Assembly (NCBI RefSeq): GCF_000717595.1
Contig: NZ_JNZO01000042.1
Coordinates: forward strand, 1 to 62,825
DNA length: 62,825 nt
Direction of reading: 5' to 3'
Source: Streptomyces flavochromogenes
Lineage (GTDB): Bacteria > Actinomycetota > Actinomycetes > Streptomycetales > Streptomycetaceae
Every line of letters begins with the position of its first letter. Positions within the stretch are counted from its first letter, which is position 1. Made by a program: the position numbers and the translations under genes. Under the pieces are notes generated by a model, which saw nothing but the letters and a program-made list of their open reading frames with translations, was not told the origin of the DNA and searched no databases. This document shows positions 27,414-35,376 of the stretch, piece by piece.

Positions 27414-27540
27414 TGCTGGACCCGTCCGACCGCCGGTGCGAGGCTCGACCCCGTACCGCGGAGAGCTCCGCGCGTCCCCTTCGCCTTTCCTCTTCCAACT
27501 CCTTGCCGAGCCTGTCTGCCTCCGGAGAGCGGGAACACCC

Positions 27541-28470
27541 ATGTCCAAAGCCACCTACACGCGGCTGGCCGCACTGAGTCTCATCTGGGGCTCCGTCTTC
27601 CTGTGGATCAAGATCGCCGGGTACGGCTTCTCACCCGTGCAGATGGTGCTGATCCGGCTCGCCCTCGGGGCCGTCGTCATCCTCGCCATCGGCTATGCCA
27701 AGGGCCTCCGGCTTCCCAGGGAGGCCGCCACCTGGGGCCATCTGACCGTCGCCGCACTGCTCGGCAACGCCATCCCGTGGACCCTCTACGCCGAGGGGGA
27801 GATCGACGGATCGAGCAGCGTCGCCGCGGTCGTCAACGGCAGCGCGCCGATCTGGACCCTCGCCGCAGCCCTGCTGCTCGGCCAGGAGAAGCGGGTCTCC
27901 GGCTTCAAGGCCGGCGGCGTGCTGCTCGGCCTCGGCGGCACCGCGCTCATCGCCTCACCCTGGAACTCGTCGTCGGCCGGGACCGGTTGGAGCATCCTCT
28001 GCTTCGTCCTCGGCTCCATCAGCTTCGGCGCCAGCTTCGCCTACATGGGGAAGTACCTCGTGGGCAGGGGCATTCCGCCTCTGATGCTCGCGGGCGGACA
28101 GCTCGGCGCGGCCACCGTCCTCCTCCTGGTCGCCTTCCCCTTCCTGGGGCTCCAGAGCATCACCTGGCGCACCGACTCGGTGATCTCCGTCCTCGTCCTC
28201 GGCGTGGTCTGCACCGGCTTCGCCGCACTGCTCAACTTCGAGCTGATCATCAAGGACGGGCCCACCGTGGCCTCCACGGTCACCTATCTGATGACCGCCG
28301 TGGCCGTCGTTCTGGGCGCCGTGGTCCTCGACGAGCCCCTCGGCTGGACCGTGTGGCTCGGGGCGGTCGCGGTGCTCGCGGCCACCGGCCTGCTCCGGCG
28401 CAAGCCGCGCCCGGCGCCCGAACCGGCGCCCGAGGCCGCCCCCGTACCGACGCCGGCGACGGCCGATTAG
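27541..28470 (+). CDS. EamA (DMT) family transporter
   Basis: 309 residues from ATG 27541. Ten predicted membrane helices in two EamA halves (LSLIWGSVFLWIKIAG ... VVNGSAPIWTLAAALLLGQ; SILCFVLGSISFGASFAYMGKYLVG ... YLMTAVAVVLGAVVLDEPLG). The family exports metabolites and amino acids. The Pro/Ala-rich C-terminal tail is cytoplasmic. It stands alone between the palindrome and the YCII-LuxR gene. Confidence 0.9.
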   Translation: MSKATYTRLAALSLIWGSVFLWIKIAGYGFSPVQMVLIRLALGAVVILAIGYAKGLRLPREAATWGHLTVAALLGNAIPWTLYAEGEIDGSSSVAAVVNGSAPIWTLAAALLLGQEKRVSGFKAGGVLLGLGGTALIASPWNSSSAGTGWSILCFVLGSISFGASFAYMGKYLVGRGIPPLMLAGGQLGAATVLLLVAFPFLGLQSITWRTDSVISVLVLGVVCTGFAALLNFELIIKDGPTVASTVTYLMTAVAVVLGAVVLDEPLGWTVWLGAVAVLAATGLLRRKPRPAPEPAPEAAPVPTPATAD

Positions 28471-28544
28471 CCGCCCATTCCCTCAGGAATTGCCGGGCCG
28501 CCGCCCGCAACATTGTGTTCATTCATGGGGCGGGTGATGGGTGG

Positions 28545-28550
28545 TAGCGT
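28545..28550 (+). promoter_or_regulatory. -10 element of the YCII-LuxR gene
   Basis: TAGCGT, 17 bases after a weak TTCATG (28522-28527). The predicted start site lies about 30 bases upstream of the GTG at 28590. Confidence 0.45.
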
Positions 28551-28589
28551 CACGAGTGGAAACACCCGGCCTTTATGGGGGAGTCGTAC

Positions 28590-29189
28590 GTGGCTTATGT
28601 GGTCGAACTCGTTTTCCGTGGCAATGAGACGGACCGGTTGAGTTTCGGAGAGGCTCACCGGACCTATTGGAAAAGGATGGCCGCGCGCGGCATCCTGCTC
28701 GGCGGCGGACCGTGGCGTGACGGTACCGGAGAACTCCTGGTCTGCGAGGCCAGGGACCGCGGCACCCTCTTACGGGTCCTGTACGCCGATCCCTATGCCC
28801 AGGCGCAGGTCATCGGCGAGTTACGGGTCCGTGAATGGAACGCGGTCATGGGGCACGTGGTGCTCGCCGGTCTGGAGCGGTCCACCGGTGGTGCCGGGAC
28901 CCACGAGCGAATACGCGGGGGCGTCGCTGCGCCCGCCCCGCCGGCCGTCCGTGAGGTGGCCGCCGTACGCGAGGAGGTCGCCGTCCGTGAGGAGCTGACC
29001 GCCCACGAGCGGCGCATCGCCACGATGATGCTCGACGGCCTGACCAACAAGCAGATCGCCGAATCGTTCACGGTGTCGACCCGGGCCGTGGAGCTGCACA
29101 TCACGCGCATCTACCGCAAGCTCGACATCCGCCGGCGCGCCCAACTGGCCGCCGCCATCGACCGGTTCGAGGCGGCGCTGGCCTGCTGA
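28590..29189 (+). CDS. YCII-like domain fused to LuxR-type DNA-binding domain
   Basis: 199 residues from GTG 28590, with GGGGGAG 6 bases upstream; an in-frame ATG at 28575 would place the start inside that site. The first 95 residues resemble YCII/EthD ferredoxin-like folds (YVVELVFRGNETDRL, ARGILLGGGPWRDGTGELLV, ADPYAQAQVIGELRVREWN). After a Val/Arg/Glu linker comes a LuxR helix-turn-helix (LTAHERRIATMMLDGLTNKQIAESF..STRAVELHITRIYRKL). Two TTA leucine codons (28770-28772 and 28821-28823) imply dependence on the bldA tRNA, a hallmark of Streptomyces pathway-specific regulators. The YCII domain may sense a pathway intermediate. Confidence 0.82.
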   Translation: MAYVVELVFRGNETDRLSFGEAHRTYWKRMAARGILLGGGPWRDGTGELLVCEARDRGTLLRVLYADPYAQAQVIGELRVREWNAVMGHVVLAGLERSTGGAGTHERIRGGVAAPAPPAVREVAAVREEVAVREELTAHERRIATMMLDGLTNKQIAESFTVSTRAVELHITRIYRKLDIRRRAQLAAAIDRFEAALAC

Positions 29190-29337
29190 TCCTTCCGCCG
29201 TGCACACACACCCACAGGCGTCCGCACACAAGCACAAGCGCGAGACATGCGCCTCCGCCCGTGCCTGTGCCTTCCGGCGCCCGTTCGCTCCGCTACCCGT
29301 TCCTGTTCCCGTACGTATCCACTTGGGGGAGTTCGTC

Positions 29338-29757
29338 ATGCCGCTTGTCGAGATAACCGTTCCCGAGGGCACCCTCTCCGAGGCCGCCGCGGAGGTCCTG
29401 CAGCAGCGGGTCGCCGACTCCGTGCTGACGGCCATGGAACTGCCCCGTACCGACTTCTTCGCCGCCGCCACCTGGGTCTACGTCCGCGAGGCCGCCAAGG
29501 GGTTCGCGTCCACGGGGGCCGGCACCGCCCCGGGGGTCCTCGTCGTGGTCACGCCCCTGGAGGGCTTCCTCACCCCCGAGCGCAACGAAGGCCTCTCGGT
29601 CGAGGTCACCCGGCACGTCCAGGAGGCGACCACGCCCGACACCGTCGTCTGGCTCGTCGTGAACGAGATCCCGGAGGGGAACTGGGCCGTGAACGGCGGA
29701 CTGACCCGACGGGCGAAGATCGACGAATTCGTCGCCGAGGCCGCCAGGGCCCACTGA
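29338..29757 (+). CDS. tautomerase-superfamily protein
   Basis: 139 residues from ATG 29338 after GGGGGAG. Removal of Met exposes Pro1 (MPLVEITVPEGTLS), the catalytic base of 4-oxalocrotonate tautomerase-type enzymes, with the beta-alpha-beta units VLVVVTPLEGFLTPERNEGL and VWLVVNEIPEGNWAVNGGL following. At this length it resembles the double-unit members such as malonate-semialdehyde decarboxylase or cis-CaaD. Substrate unknown. A strong hairpin follows 27 bases downstream. Confidence 0.85.
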   Translation: MPLVEITVPEGTLSEAAAEVLQQRVADSVLTAMELPRTDFFAAATWVYVREAAKGFASTGAGTAPGVLVVVTPLEGFLTPERNEGLSVEVTRHVQEATTPDTVVWLVVNEIPEGNWAVNGGLTRRAKIDEFVAEAARAH

Positions 29758-29784
29758 ATTCCGCTTCCGCATTTCGGACGCCAC

Positions 29785-29822
29785 GGCGCCGCACCGTATT
29801 CACGGTGCGGCGCCCTTCTTTG
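29785..29822 (+). terminator. intrinsic terminator after the tautomerase
   Basis: GGCGCCGCACCGT (29785-29797) pairs perfectly with ACGGTGCGGCGCC (29802-29814) around ATTC, followed by the T-rich CTTCTTTGT. This separates the regulator/tautomerase part from the genes downstream. Confidence 0.9.
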
Positions 29823-29938
29823 TCGGGTGGGTGAATCCGGCAGAATCCGGCCACGGGTGCGGAATCCCGTATCGATGTGCGGTCCGTTCCGCTCGTACGG
29901 TGATGTCAATGGCACCGACGGATGGGAGTGACTTGTTC

Positions 29939-30766
29939 ATGGCTCTGCATTCGGCGCCGCGACTCGGTGTGGTGGTTCCTTCGGGAAACGCCGCGGCCGA
30001 ACCCGAGATCGGCAGCCTCGTCAGCCCCTCGTTCAATGTCCACACCTCACGCTTCCCGGTCCTTCCCGGAAAAGACCTCCGCGGCCGGCTGGAGAAGTAC
30101 AACGACGTACTCCCCGATGTGCTGGGGAATTTCGGCGGCCTGCGTCTCGACGCGGCCGTCGTCTCCTGCACCGGCTCGCACTACCTTCTGGCGCCGGACG
30201 GCGACCGGGCCCTCTGTGCGGAGCTCTCCGAGCGCGTGGGAGCCCCCGTGCGGTCGGCGGCGCTCGCCATCCTCGACACGGCGCGGGCGGTGGGCGCCGA
30301 GCGGCTCGTCCTGGTCTCGCCGTACGAGCCCTGGCTCACCGAACTGTCCCACGCCTACTGGGAGTCGGCAGGACTCGCCGTCGACCGGGTGGTGAAGATC
30401 CGGGCCGGTGCCCGCTTCTCCCCGTACGACGTGACCACCGAGGAGCTCGTCGCGCAGGTGCGTGAGGCCGAACTCCCCGAGGACGCGACGCTGTTGTTCA
30501 CCGGCACCGGCATGTTCACCTTCGACGCGCTCGCCGAGCTCGGCCGGGACAGCGGGCGCACCCTGCTCACCTCCAACCTGGCGAGCGCCTGGTGGGCCCG
30601 GGACGCCCTCGGCCTGCCGGCCGACGGCCCGGACGCGCACCCGCTGCTGCGCCGGCTCGCCGAGCGGACCGGCGCGAGGGCCGGCGTACCGGGTGCCGGT
30701 CGCGATGCCGTGCCCGGTCGGGATGCCGACTCGGCCGGTCGCGATGCCGCCGTGGCCGTGTCGTGA
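29939..30766 (+). CDS. maleate isomerase/arylmalonate decarboxylase-like protein
   Basis: 275 residues from ATG 29939, preceded by GGGAG. It belongs to the Asp/Glu-racemase fold: RLGVVVPSGNAAAEPEIGSLV at the N-terminus, VVSCTGSHYLL with the N-domain cysteine near residue 79, and LLFTGTGMFTFDALAEL in the C-domain. Maleate isomerases use two cysteines; here the C-domain position reads TGTG, so only one is left. That could mean decarboxylase or altered lyase chemistry. The stop overlaps the next GTG by four bases. Confidence 0.78.
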   Translation: MALHSAPRLGVVVPSGNAAAEPEIGSLVSPSFNVHTSRFPVLPGKDLRGRLEKYNDVLPDVLGNFGGLRLDAAVVSCTGSHYLLAPDGDRALCAELSERVGAPVRSAALAILDTARAVGAERLVLVSPYEPWLTELSHAYWESAGLAVDRVVKIRAGARFSPYDVTTEELVAQVREAELPEDATLLFTGTGMFTFDALAELGRDSGRTLLTSNLASAWWARDALGLPADGPDAHPLLRRLAERTGARAGVPGAGRDAVPGRDADSAGRDAAVAVS

Positions 30767-32043
30767 GCGGCGATACCGCCTCCCACGGGCCGGTCGCCGT
30801 CGTCGGCGCCGGGCCCGTGGGGCTGACCGCCGCGCTCGTCCTCGCCCGGACCGGCGTCCGCGTGACGCTCCTGGAGTCCCGGGAGACACTGGCCGCCGAG
30901 TCCCGCGCGTCCACCTTCCACCCCTCCACCCTCGACCTCCTCGACGAGCTCGGCGTCGCCGCCGCGCTGCGCCGCCAGGGCCGTACGGTCGACCGTGTCC
31001 AGTGGCGCGACCTGGACGGCGTCGTCCACGCCGAGCTGGACTACTCCGTGCTCGCCGGGCACACCGGCCACCCGTACCGGCTCCATGTCGAACAGGCCCG
31101 GCTCACACCGCTGTTGCTCGCCGAGCTGACGGCCACCGGTCTCGCCGACGTACGGTTCGGGACCACCGTCACCGGGGCCGAACACCTCGGCGGCGGGGAG
31201 ATCGGCGGCGGAGGAACCGGCGGCGGGGTGCGCCTGCGTACCGAGGACGCGGCGGGGCGGGTCACCGTCTCCCGTCACCCCTACGTCCTGGCGGCCGACG
31301 GCAGCCGCAGCCCGCTCCGTGAGCTCGCCGGGCTCCCCGGCGCGGCCGAGGAGTACCCGGACTACGCGCTCCGCGTCGTCACCGGGACGCCGCTCGACGA
31401 GCTGGTTCCCGGGCTCGCCCCGCTGTCCTACGTCCGTGACGCCCGGGCCTCGTTCAGTGCCCTGGGCATGCCCGACCACTGGCGGCTGATCTTCCGGATC
31501 CCGCGCGGGACGGACCGCGACGCCGTGCTCGCGCCCGAAGCCGTCCGGGCCAGGGTCGAGCAGGCCCTGCCGGGCGCCGCCGGGAGGGCCGTCCGGATCG
31601 CCGAGGCCCACACCTACCGGCTCGCGCGGTTCCTGCTGCCCCGCTACCGGGCCGGCCGGGTGCTGTTCGCCGGGGACGCGGCCCATCTGACATCCACCGC
31701 AGGCGGTCTGAACATGAACTGCGGGATCCACGACGCCGTGGAGACCGGCCGGGCACTCGCCGCCGTCCTGCGGGGCGACGCCCCGGGCGAGGCGGTGCTC
31801 GACGCGGCCCTCGAACGGCGCCGATCGGTCGTCGAGACGGCGGTCATCCCGCGCAGCGAGGCCCGGACGGCCGGACTGGACAGCGCGGCCGAACTTCCGT
31901 CCCGGCTCGCCTCGTTGCGGCGCACCGCCGCCGACCCCCGCTCGGCCGTCGACTACCTGCTCAAGGCATCACTTCTCGACGTCGCACCACGACCACTGAA
32001 AGGTGACGCACATGCGGATCTGGTTTCACAAGCACACCGTTGA
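30763..32043 (+). CDS. FAD-dependent monooxygenase, aromatic hydroxylase type
   Basis: 426 residues from GTG 30763 (GTGA overlap). The N-terminal FAD fold VAVVGAGPVGLTAALVLARTG, VLAADGSRSPLRELAG (DG motif) and VLFAGDAAHLTSTAGGLNMNCGIHDAVETG (second FAD motif) place it with single-component p-hydroxybenzoate/6-hydroxynicotinate-type hydroxylases, though LNMN replaces the commoner MN-x-G. A Gly-rich loop lies near residue 145. It would hydroxylate an aromatic or heteroaromatic intermediate. It overlaps the next gene by 32 bases. Confidence 0.9.
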   Translation: MSGDTASHGPVAVVGAGPVGLTAALVLARTGVRVTLLESRETLAAESRASTFHPSTLDLLDELGVAAALRRQGRTVDRVQWRDLDGVVHAELDYSVLAGHTGHPYRLHVEQARLTPLLLAELTATGLADVRFGTTVTGAEHLGGGEIGGGGTGGGVRLRTEDAAGRVTVSRHPYVLAADGSRSPLRELAGLPGAAEEYPDYALRVVTGTPLDELVPGLAPLSYVRDARASFSALGMPDHWRLIFRIPRGTDRDAVLAPEAVRARVEQALPGAAGRAVRIAEAHTYRLARFLLPRYRAGRVLFAGDAAHLTSTAGGLNMNCGIHDAVETGRALAAVLRGDAPGEAVLDAALERRRSVVETAVIPRSEARTAGLDSAAELPSRLASLRRTAADPRSAVDYLLKASLLDVAPRPLKGDAHADLVSQAHR

Positions 32044-32812
32044 GGGACGCCTGCCGCTGCTCGACCAGTGGTACCGCGAGCATCTCGACGCGATCGCCGC
32101 ACCCGGCACCACCATCGACATCAAGACCCTGCCGGCCGACACCTACCCCGACGCCACGCCGTTCGGGCTCGTCGGCCACCACTCCGCCCAGGTGCTCTTC
32201 AGCCGTCACTTCTCCGAGTCCGCGCTCGTCGCGGAGCGGGAGGGCTACGACGCCTGGGTGATCGCCGCCGGCCAGGACCCCGGCCTGCGCGACGCCCGCC
32301 ACCTCGCCTCCATCCCGACCCTCGGCTACGGCGAGACGGCCTTCTTCCTCTCGGCGCTCACCGGGCAGCGCTTCGGCGTCCTGGGCTTCATGCCGCCCCT
32401 GGAGGAGCCCATCCGGGCCAACATCCGGCAGTACCGCCTGGAGTCCTCGCTCAGCTCGTACGAGGTCGTCCCCGGTGGCTGGGACTCCGTGCACCGGTCC
32501 CTGGACGGTGACTTCGACCAGTTCGTCGAGGTGTACTCGGCGGCCGCCGAACGTGCCGCGCGGGCCGGGGCCGAGGTCATCATCCCCGCCGAGGGCATCC
32601 CCAACGAGATCCTCTGGCACCTCGGCATCCACGAGCTGCACGGCCTGCCCGTCGTCGACCCGGCCGGGCTCGCGGTCAAACTCGCCGAAACCCTGGTCCA
32701 GCTGGGGGAGTTGAAGCTGTTCCAGCGCAGCGGGCACGGCTACTGGTTCAGCCGCCCGGACGAGCCCGTCGCCAAGCACCTGGAGCAGGTGTTCCTCGGC
32801 GAGGCGCTCTAG
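32012..32812 (+). CDS. Asp/Glu/hydantoin racemase-fold protein lacking cysteine
   Basis: 266 residues from ATG 32012, preceded by AAAGG; the start lies inside the monooxygenase gene. The fold is visible in WVIAAGQDPGLRDARHLASIPTLGYGETAFFLSAL and FGVLGFMPPLEE, matching HyuE-type racemases (where a Cys precedes SDPGL). Here that site is Ala-Gly, and the second catalytic position (normally GCAG) reads IPAEGIP. The whole protein has no cysteine, so two-base racemisation is impossible. It may use Glu or water, or act as a binding protein. Confidence 0.75.
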   Translation: MRIWFHKHTVEGRLPLLDQWYREHLDAIAAPGTTIDIKTLPADTYPDATPFGLVGHHSAQVLFSRHFSESALVAEREGYDAWVIAAGQDPGLRDARHLASIPTLGYGETAFFLSALTGQRFGVLGFMPPLEEPIRANIRQYRLESSLSSYEVVPGGWDSVHRSLDGDFDQFVEVYSAAAERAARAGAEVIIPAEGIPNEILWHLGIHELHGLPVVDPAGLAVKLAETLVQLGELKLFQRSGHGYWFSRPDEPVAKHLEQVFLGEAL

Positions 32813-32820
32813 GAGATGCC

Positions 32821-32925
32821 GTGTCCGCCGCCTCGCGCGCCCTCCTCGTCCCGCACCTCACCTCCTCTCCGTACAGCGCCCCTTCTCCGCACGCCGCCAC
32901 GCCCTCGAAGGAGTCACGCTCATGA
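32821..32925 (+). CDS. candidate 34-residue small protein between racemase-like gene and hemB
   Basis: GTG 32821 has TAGGAG five bases upstream, comes 8 bases after the previous stop, and the TGA overlaps the hemB ATG (ATGA). The peptide begins MSAASRALLVPHLTSSPY and is rich in Ser, Pro and Ala. Third codon positions are mostly G or C. The tight packing suggests real translation and coupling to hemB; the sequence matches nothing I recognise. It could be a coupling ORF or a small peptide product. Confidence 0.45.
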   Translation: MSAASRALLVPHLTSSPYSAPSPHAATPSKESRS

Positions 32926-33941
32926 CGTACGACGCCTACGGCCGCAACACCGCGGCCACCGACCCCGCCGCCCCTTACTACCGCCCCCGCCGGCTGCGCC
33001 GCACGCCCGCGCTGCGCCGGTTCGCCGCCGAGACCCGCGTCGGCCCCGCCAACCTCGTCCAGCCCCTCTTCCTCCGCGAAGGCCTCACCGAGGCGCGGGA
33101 GATCCCCTCCATGCCGGGCGTCTTCCAGCACACGCGTGACACCCTCCGCAAGGCCGCCGCCGAAGCGGTCGCCAACGGAGTCGGCGGGCTCATCCTCTTC
33201 GGCATCCCCGAGCACAAGGACCCCACCGGCACGGGCGCGGTCGACCCGGACGGCATCCTCCAGGTCGCCCTCCGCGACGTCGTCGCCGAGGTCGGCGACT
33301 CCTCCGTGATCATCGGCGACATCAACCTCGACGAGTACACCGACCACGGCCACACCGGAGTCCTGGACGCGAACGGCGACGTCGACAACGACGCCAGCAT
33401 CGAGCTGTACGCCCAGGCCGCCGTCGTCCAGGCCGACGCGGGCGCCCAGATCGTCGCCCCCAGCGGCATGATGGACGGCCAGGTCCGCCGCATCCGCGAG
33501 GCGCTCGACCGGGCGGGCCACCAGTCCGTGGCGATCCTCGGCTACTCCGCCAAGTACGCCTCGCACTTCTACGGCCCCTTCCGGGACGCCGTCGAGTCCA
33601 CCCTTCGCGGCGACCGCAAGGGCTACCAGCAGTTCCCCGGCAACATCCGCGAGTCCCTCCTGGAGGTCTCGCTGGACGTGGCCGAGGGCGCCGACCTGGT
33701 GATGGTGAAGCCCGCCCTCGCCTACCTCGACATCGTCCGGCTCATCGCCGACCACGTGCAGGTGCCCGTCGCCGCCTACCAGGTCTCCGGCGAGTACTCG
33801 ATGGTCGAGGCGGCCGCCGCCAAGGGCTGGATCGACCGCGACCAGGTCGTCCGCGAGAGCCTCGCCTCCATCCACCGCGCGGGCGCCACGCAGATCATCA
33901 CCTACTGGGCCTCCGAGTTCGCCCAGACGCTGGACCGGTGA
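32922..33941 (+). CDS. hemB: porphobilinogen synthase (5-aminolevulinate dehydratase), cysteine-free
   Basis: 339 residues. It condenses two 5-aminolevulinates to porphobilinogen. Both Schiff-base lysines are visible: ILGYSAKYASHFYGPFR and LVMVKPALAYLDIV. The metal-site stretch reads DINLDEYTDHGHTGVLD: Asp replaces the zinc cysteines, as in Mg-type enzymes, and positions that are often Cys in actinobacterial HemB are Asn and Thr. There is no cysteine in the whole protein. AAGGAG precedes ATG 32922. hemA follows after 4 bases; hemC and hemD are absent. Confidence 0.95.
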   Translation: MTYDAYGRNTAATDPAAPYYRPRRLRRTPALRRFAAETRVGPANLVQPLFLREGLTEAREIPSMPGVFQHTRDTLRKAAAEAVANGVGGLILFGIPEHKDPTGTGAVDPDGILQVALRDVVAEVGDSSVIIGDINLDEYTDHGHTGVLDANGDVDNDASIELYAQAAVVQADAGAQIVAPSGMMDGQVRRIREALDRAGHQSVAILGYSAKYASHFYGPFRDAVESTLRGDRKGYQQFPGNIRESLLEVSLDVAEGADLVMVKPALAYLDIVRLIADHVQVPVAAYQVSGEYSMVEAAAAKGWIDRDQVVRESLASIHRAGATQIITYWASEFAQTLDR

Positions 33942-33945
33942 CCCG

Positions 33946-35376
33946 GTGAGCCCGTCCTCCACCATGCTGGTCCTCGGCATCAGCCATGCCAGCGCCCCGC
34001 TCGACCTCCTGGAGAGACTCGCCGGCACCGACCGGCCCGCCGAGGACCTCGTCTCCGACGTCACCTCCGTCGACGGCATCGACGCCGCCGTCGTCGTCTC
34101 CACCTGCAACCGCCTGGAGATCTACGCCGAGACCCGGGGCGGCCCCACCGGCCCCGGGGACGCGGGCGAACCGGCAGGGCTCGGCGAACTGACCGGCCTC
34201 GGACGGCTGTTCGCCGAGCACACCGGCGTCGACCACGACGAGATCGCCCCACACCTCTACAGCCACCACGCCGACGGAGCCGTACGCCATCTGTTCGCCG
34301 TGGCCTCCGGCCTCGAATCGGTCGTGGTCGGCGAGGACCAGATCCTCGGCCAGGTGAAGCTGGGCCTCGAACGGTCCCAGCGGCTCGACCGGACCGGCCG
34401 GGTCCTCGCCAAGGCCGTGCAGACCGCCCTGCGGGTCGGCAAGCGGGCCCGCAACGAGACCGGCCTGAACGAGGCCGGCCGCTCGCTCGCCACCGCGGGA
34501 CTCGGCTTCTTCGAACGCGAAGTCGGCTCCCTGCACGGCAAGACCGCCCTCGTCATCGGCGCGGGAGCCTTCGCCGGGGTCGTCGTCGCCGCGCTGCGCC
34601 GCTCAGGACTCGACCGGGTGCACGTCGCCAACCGCACCCCGGAGAAGGCGCAGCGGCTCGCCGAGACCACCGGGGGAGTCGGGTACGACCTGACGGACCT
34701 GCCCACGCTGCTCACCGAGGTGGACGTGGTCGTCGGCGCCACCGCCGCCACCGGCCACCTCGTCTCCGCCCGGGACGTCGAGGAGGCGCTCACCGCCCGG
34801 GACGGCCGCGAGCTGTTCCTGCTCGACCTGTCCCTGCCGCACAACATCGCCCCCGGCGCGGCCGAACTGCCCGGCGTCACCTTCGTCGACCTCCGCCGGA
34901 TCGCGGAGGAGGGCCAGGAGGACGAGATCTCGGCGGCCAGCGTCCAGGCCGCGCACGAGCTGATCGACGCGGAGGTCGAGCAGTTCCGCACCGGACTGCG
35001 GCTCGCCGGCGCCAAGCCGGTCCTCACCGCGCTGCGGACCGCCGCCACCGAGGCCGCCGAGGCCGAACTCGACCGGCTCGCACGCCGGTTGGACGGCATC
35101 GACGGCATCGACGGAACCGTGCGGCGGGAGATCGACCGCAGCGTACGGCGCATCGTCGACAAGGCCCTGCACCAGCCCACCGTCCTGGTGCGGGAACTGG
35201 CGGCCGACCCGGACGGCGCCCGGCACATCGCCGCCTTCACCCGCCTCTTCGCGGCGGCCGACGCCGAGAGCGCCGCCGCGGGCAGCACCCCGAACGACCC
35301 CGGCGCACAGAACCGCCCGAACGCGCAGAACGACCCGAACGCACAGAACGAGACGAAGATCGAGGCCATCGCATGA
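33946..35376 (+). CDS. hemA: glutamyl-tRNA reductase
   Basis: 476 residues from GTG 33946. HemA reduces Glu-tRNA to glutamate-1-semialdehyde with NADPH. The catalytic Cys is in VVSTCNRLEIYAE (near residue 50); SGLESVVVGEDQILGQVK, ALRVGKRARNETGL and the NADPH fold ALVIGAGAFAGVVVAAL are conserved. Two oddities are a DGIDGIDG repeat in the dimerisation helix and an Asn-rich tail with repeated NAQND-type units. It overlaps the acyl-CoA synthetase gene by four bases. It looks diverged from housekeeping Streptomyces HemA, which sits with hemC. Confidence 0.95.
   Translation: MSPSSTMLVLGISHASAPLDLLERLAGTDRPAEDLVSDVTSVDGIDAAVVVSTCNRLEIYAETRGGPTGPGDAGEPAGLGELTGLGRLFAEHTGVDHDEIAPHLYSHHADGAVRHLFAVASGLESVVVGEDQILGQVKLGLERSQRLDRTGRVLAKAVQTALRVGKRARNETGLNEAGRSLATAGLGFFEREVGSLHGKTALVIGAGAFAGVVVAALRRSGLDRVHVANRTPEKAQRLAETTGGVGYDLTDLPTLLTEVDVVVGATAATGHLVSARDVEEALTARDGRELFLLDLSLPHNIAPGAAELPGVTFVDLRRIAEEGQEDEISAASVQAAHELIDAEVEQFRTGLRLAGAKPVLTALRTAATEAAEAELDRLARRLDGIDGIDGTVRREIDRSVRRIVDKALHQPTVLVRELAADPDGARHIAAFTRLFAAADAESAAAGSTPNDPGAQNRPNAQNDPNAQNETKIEAIA

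Noticed and set aside
28590..32812. Nicotinate or maleamate catabolic cluster
   Set aside because: A hydroxylase and a maleate-isomerase-like protein are present, but ring dioxygenase, deformylase and amidase are missing and key cysteines are lost.
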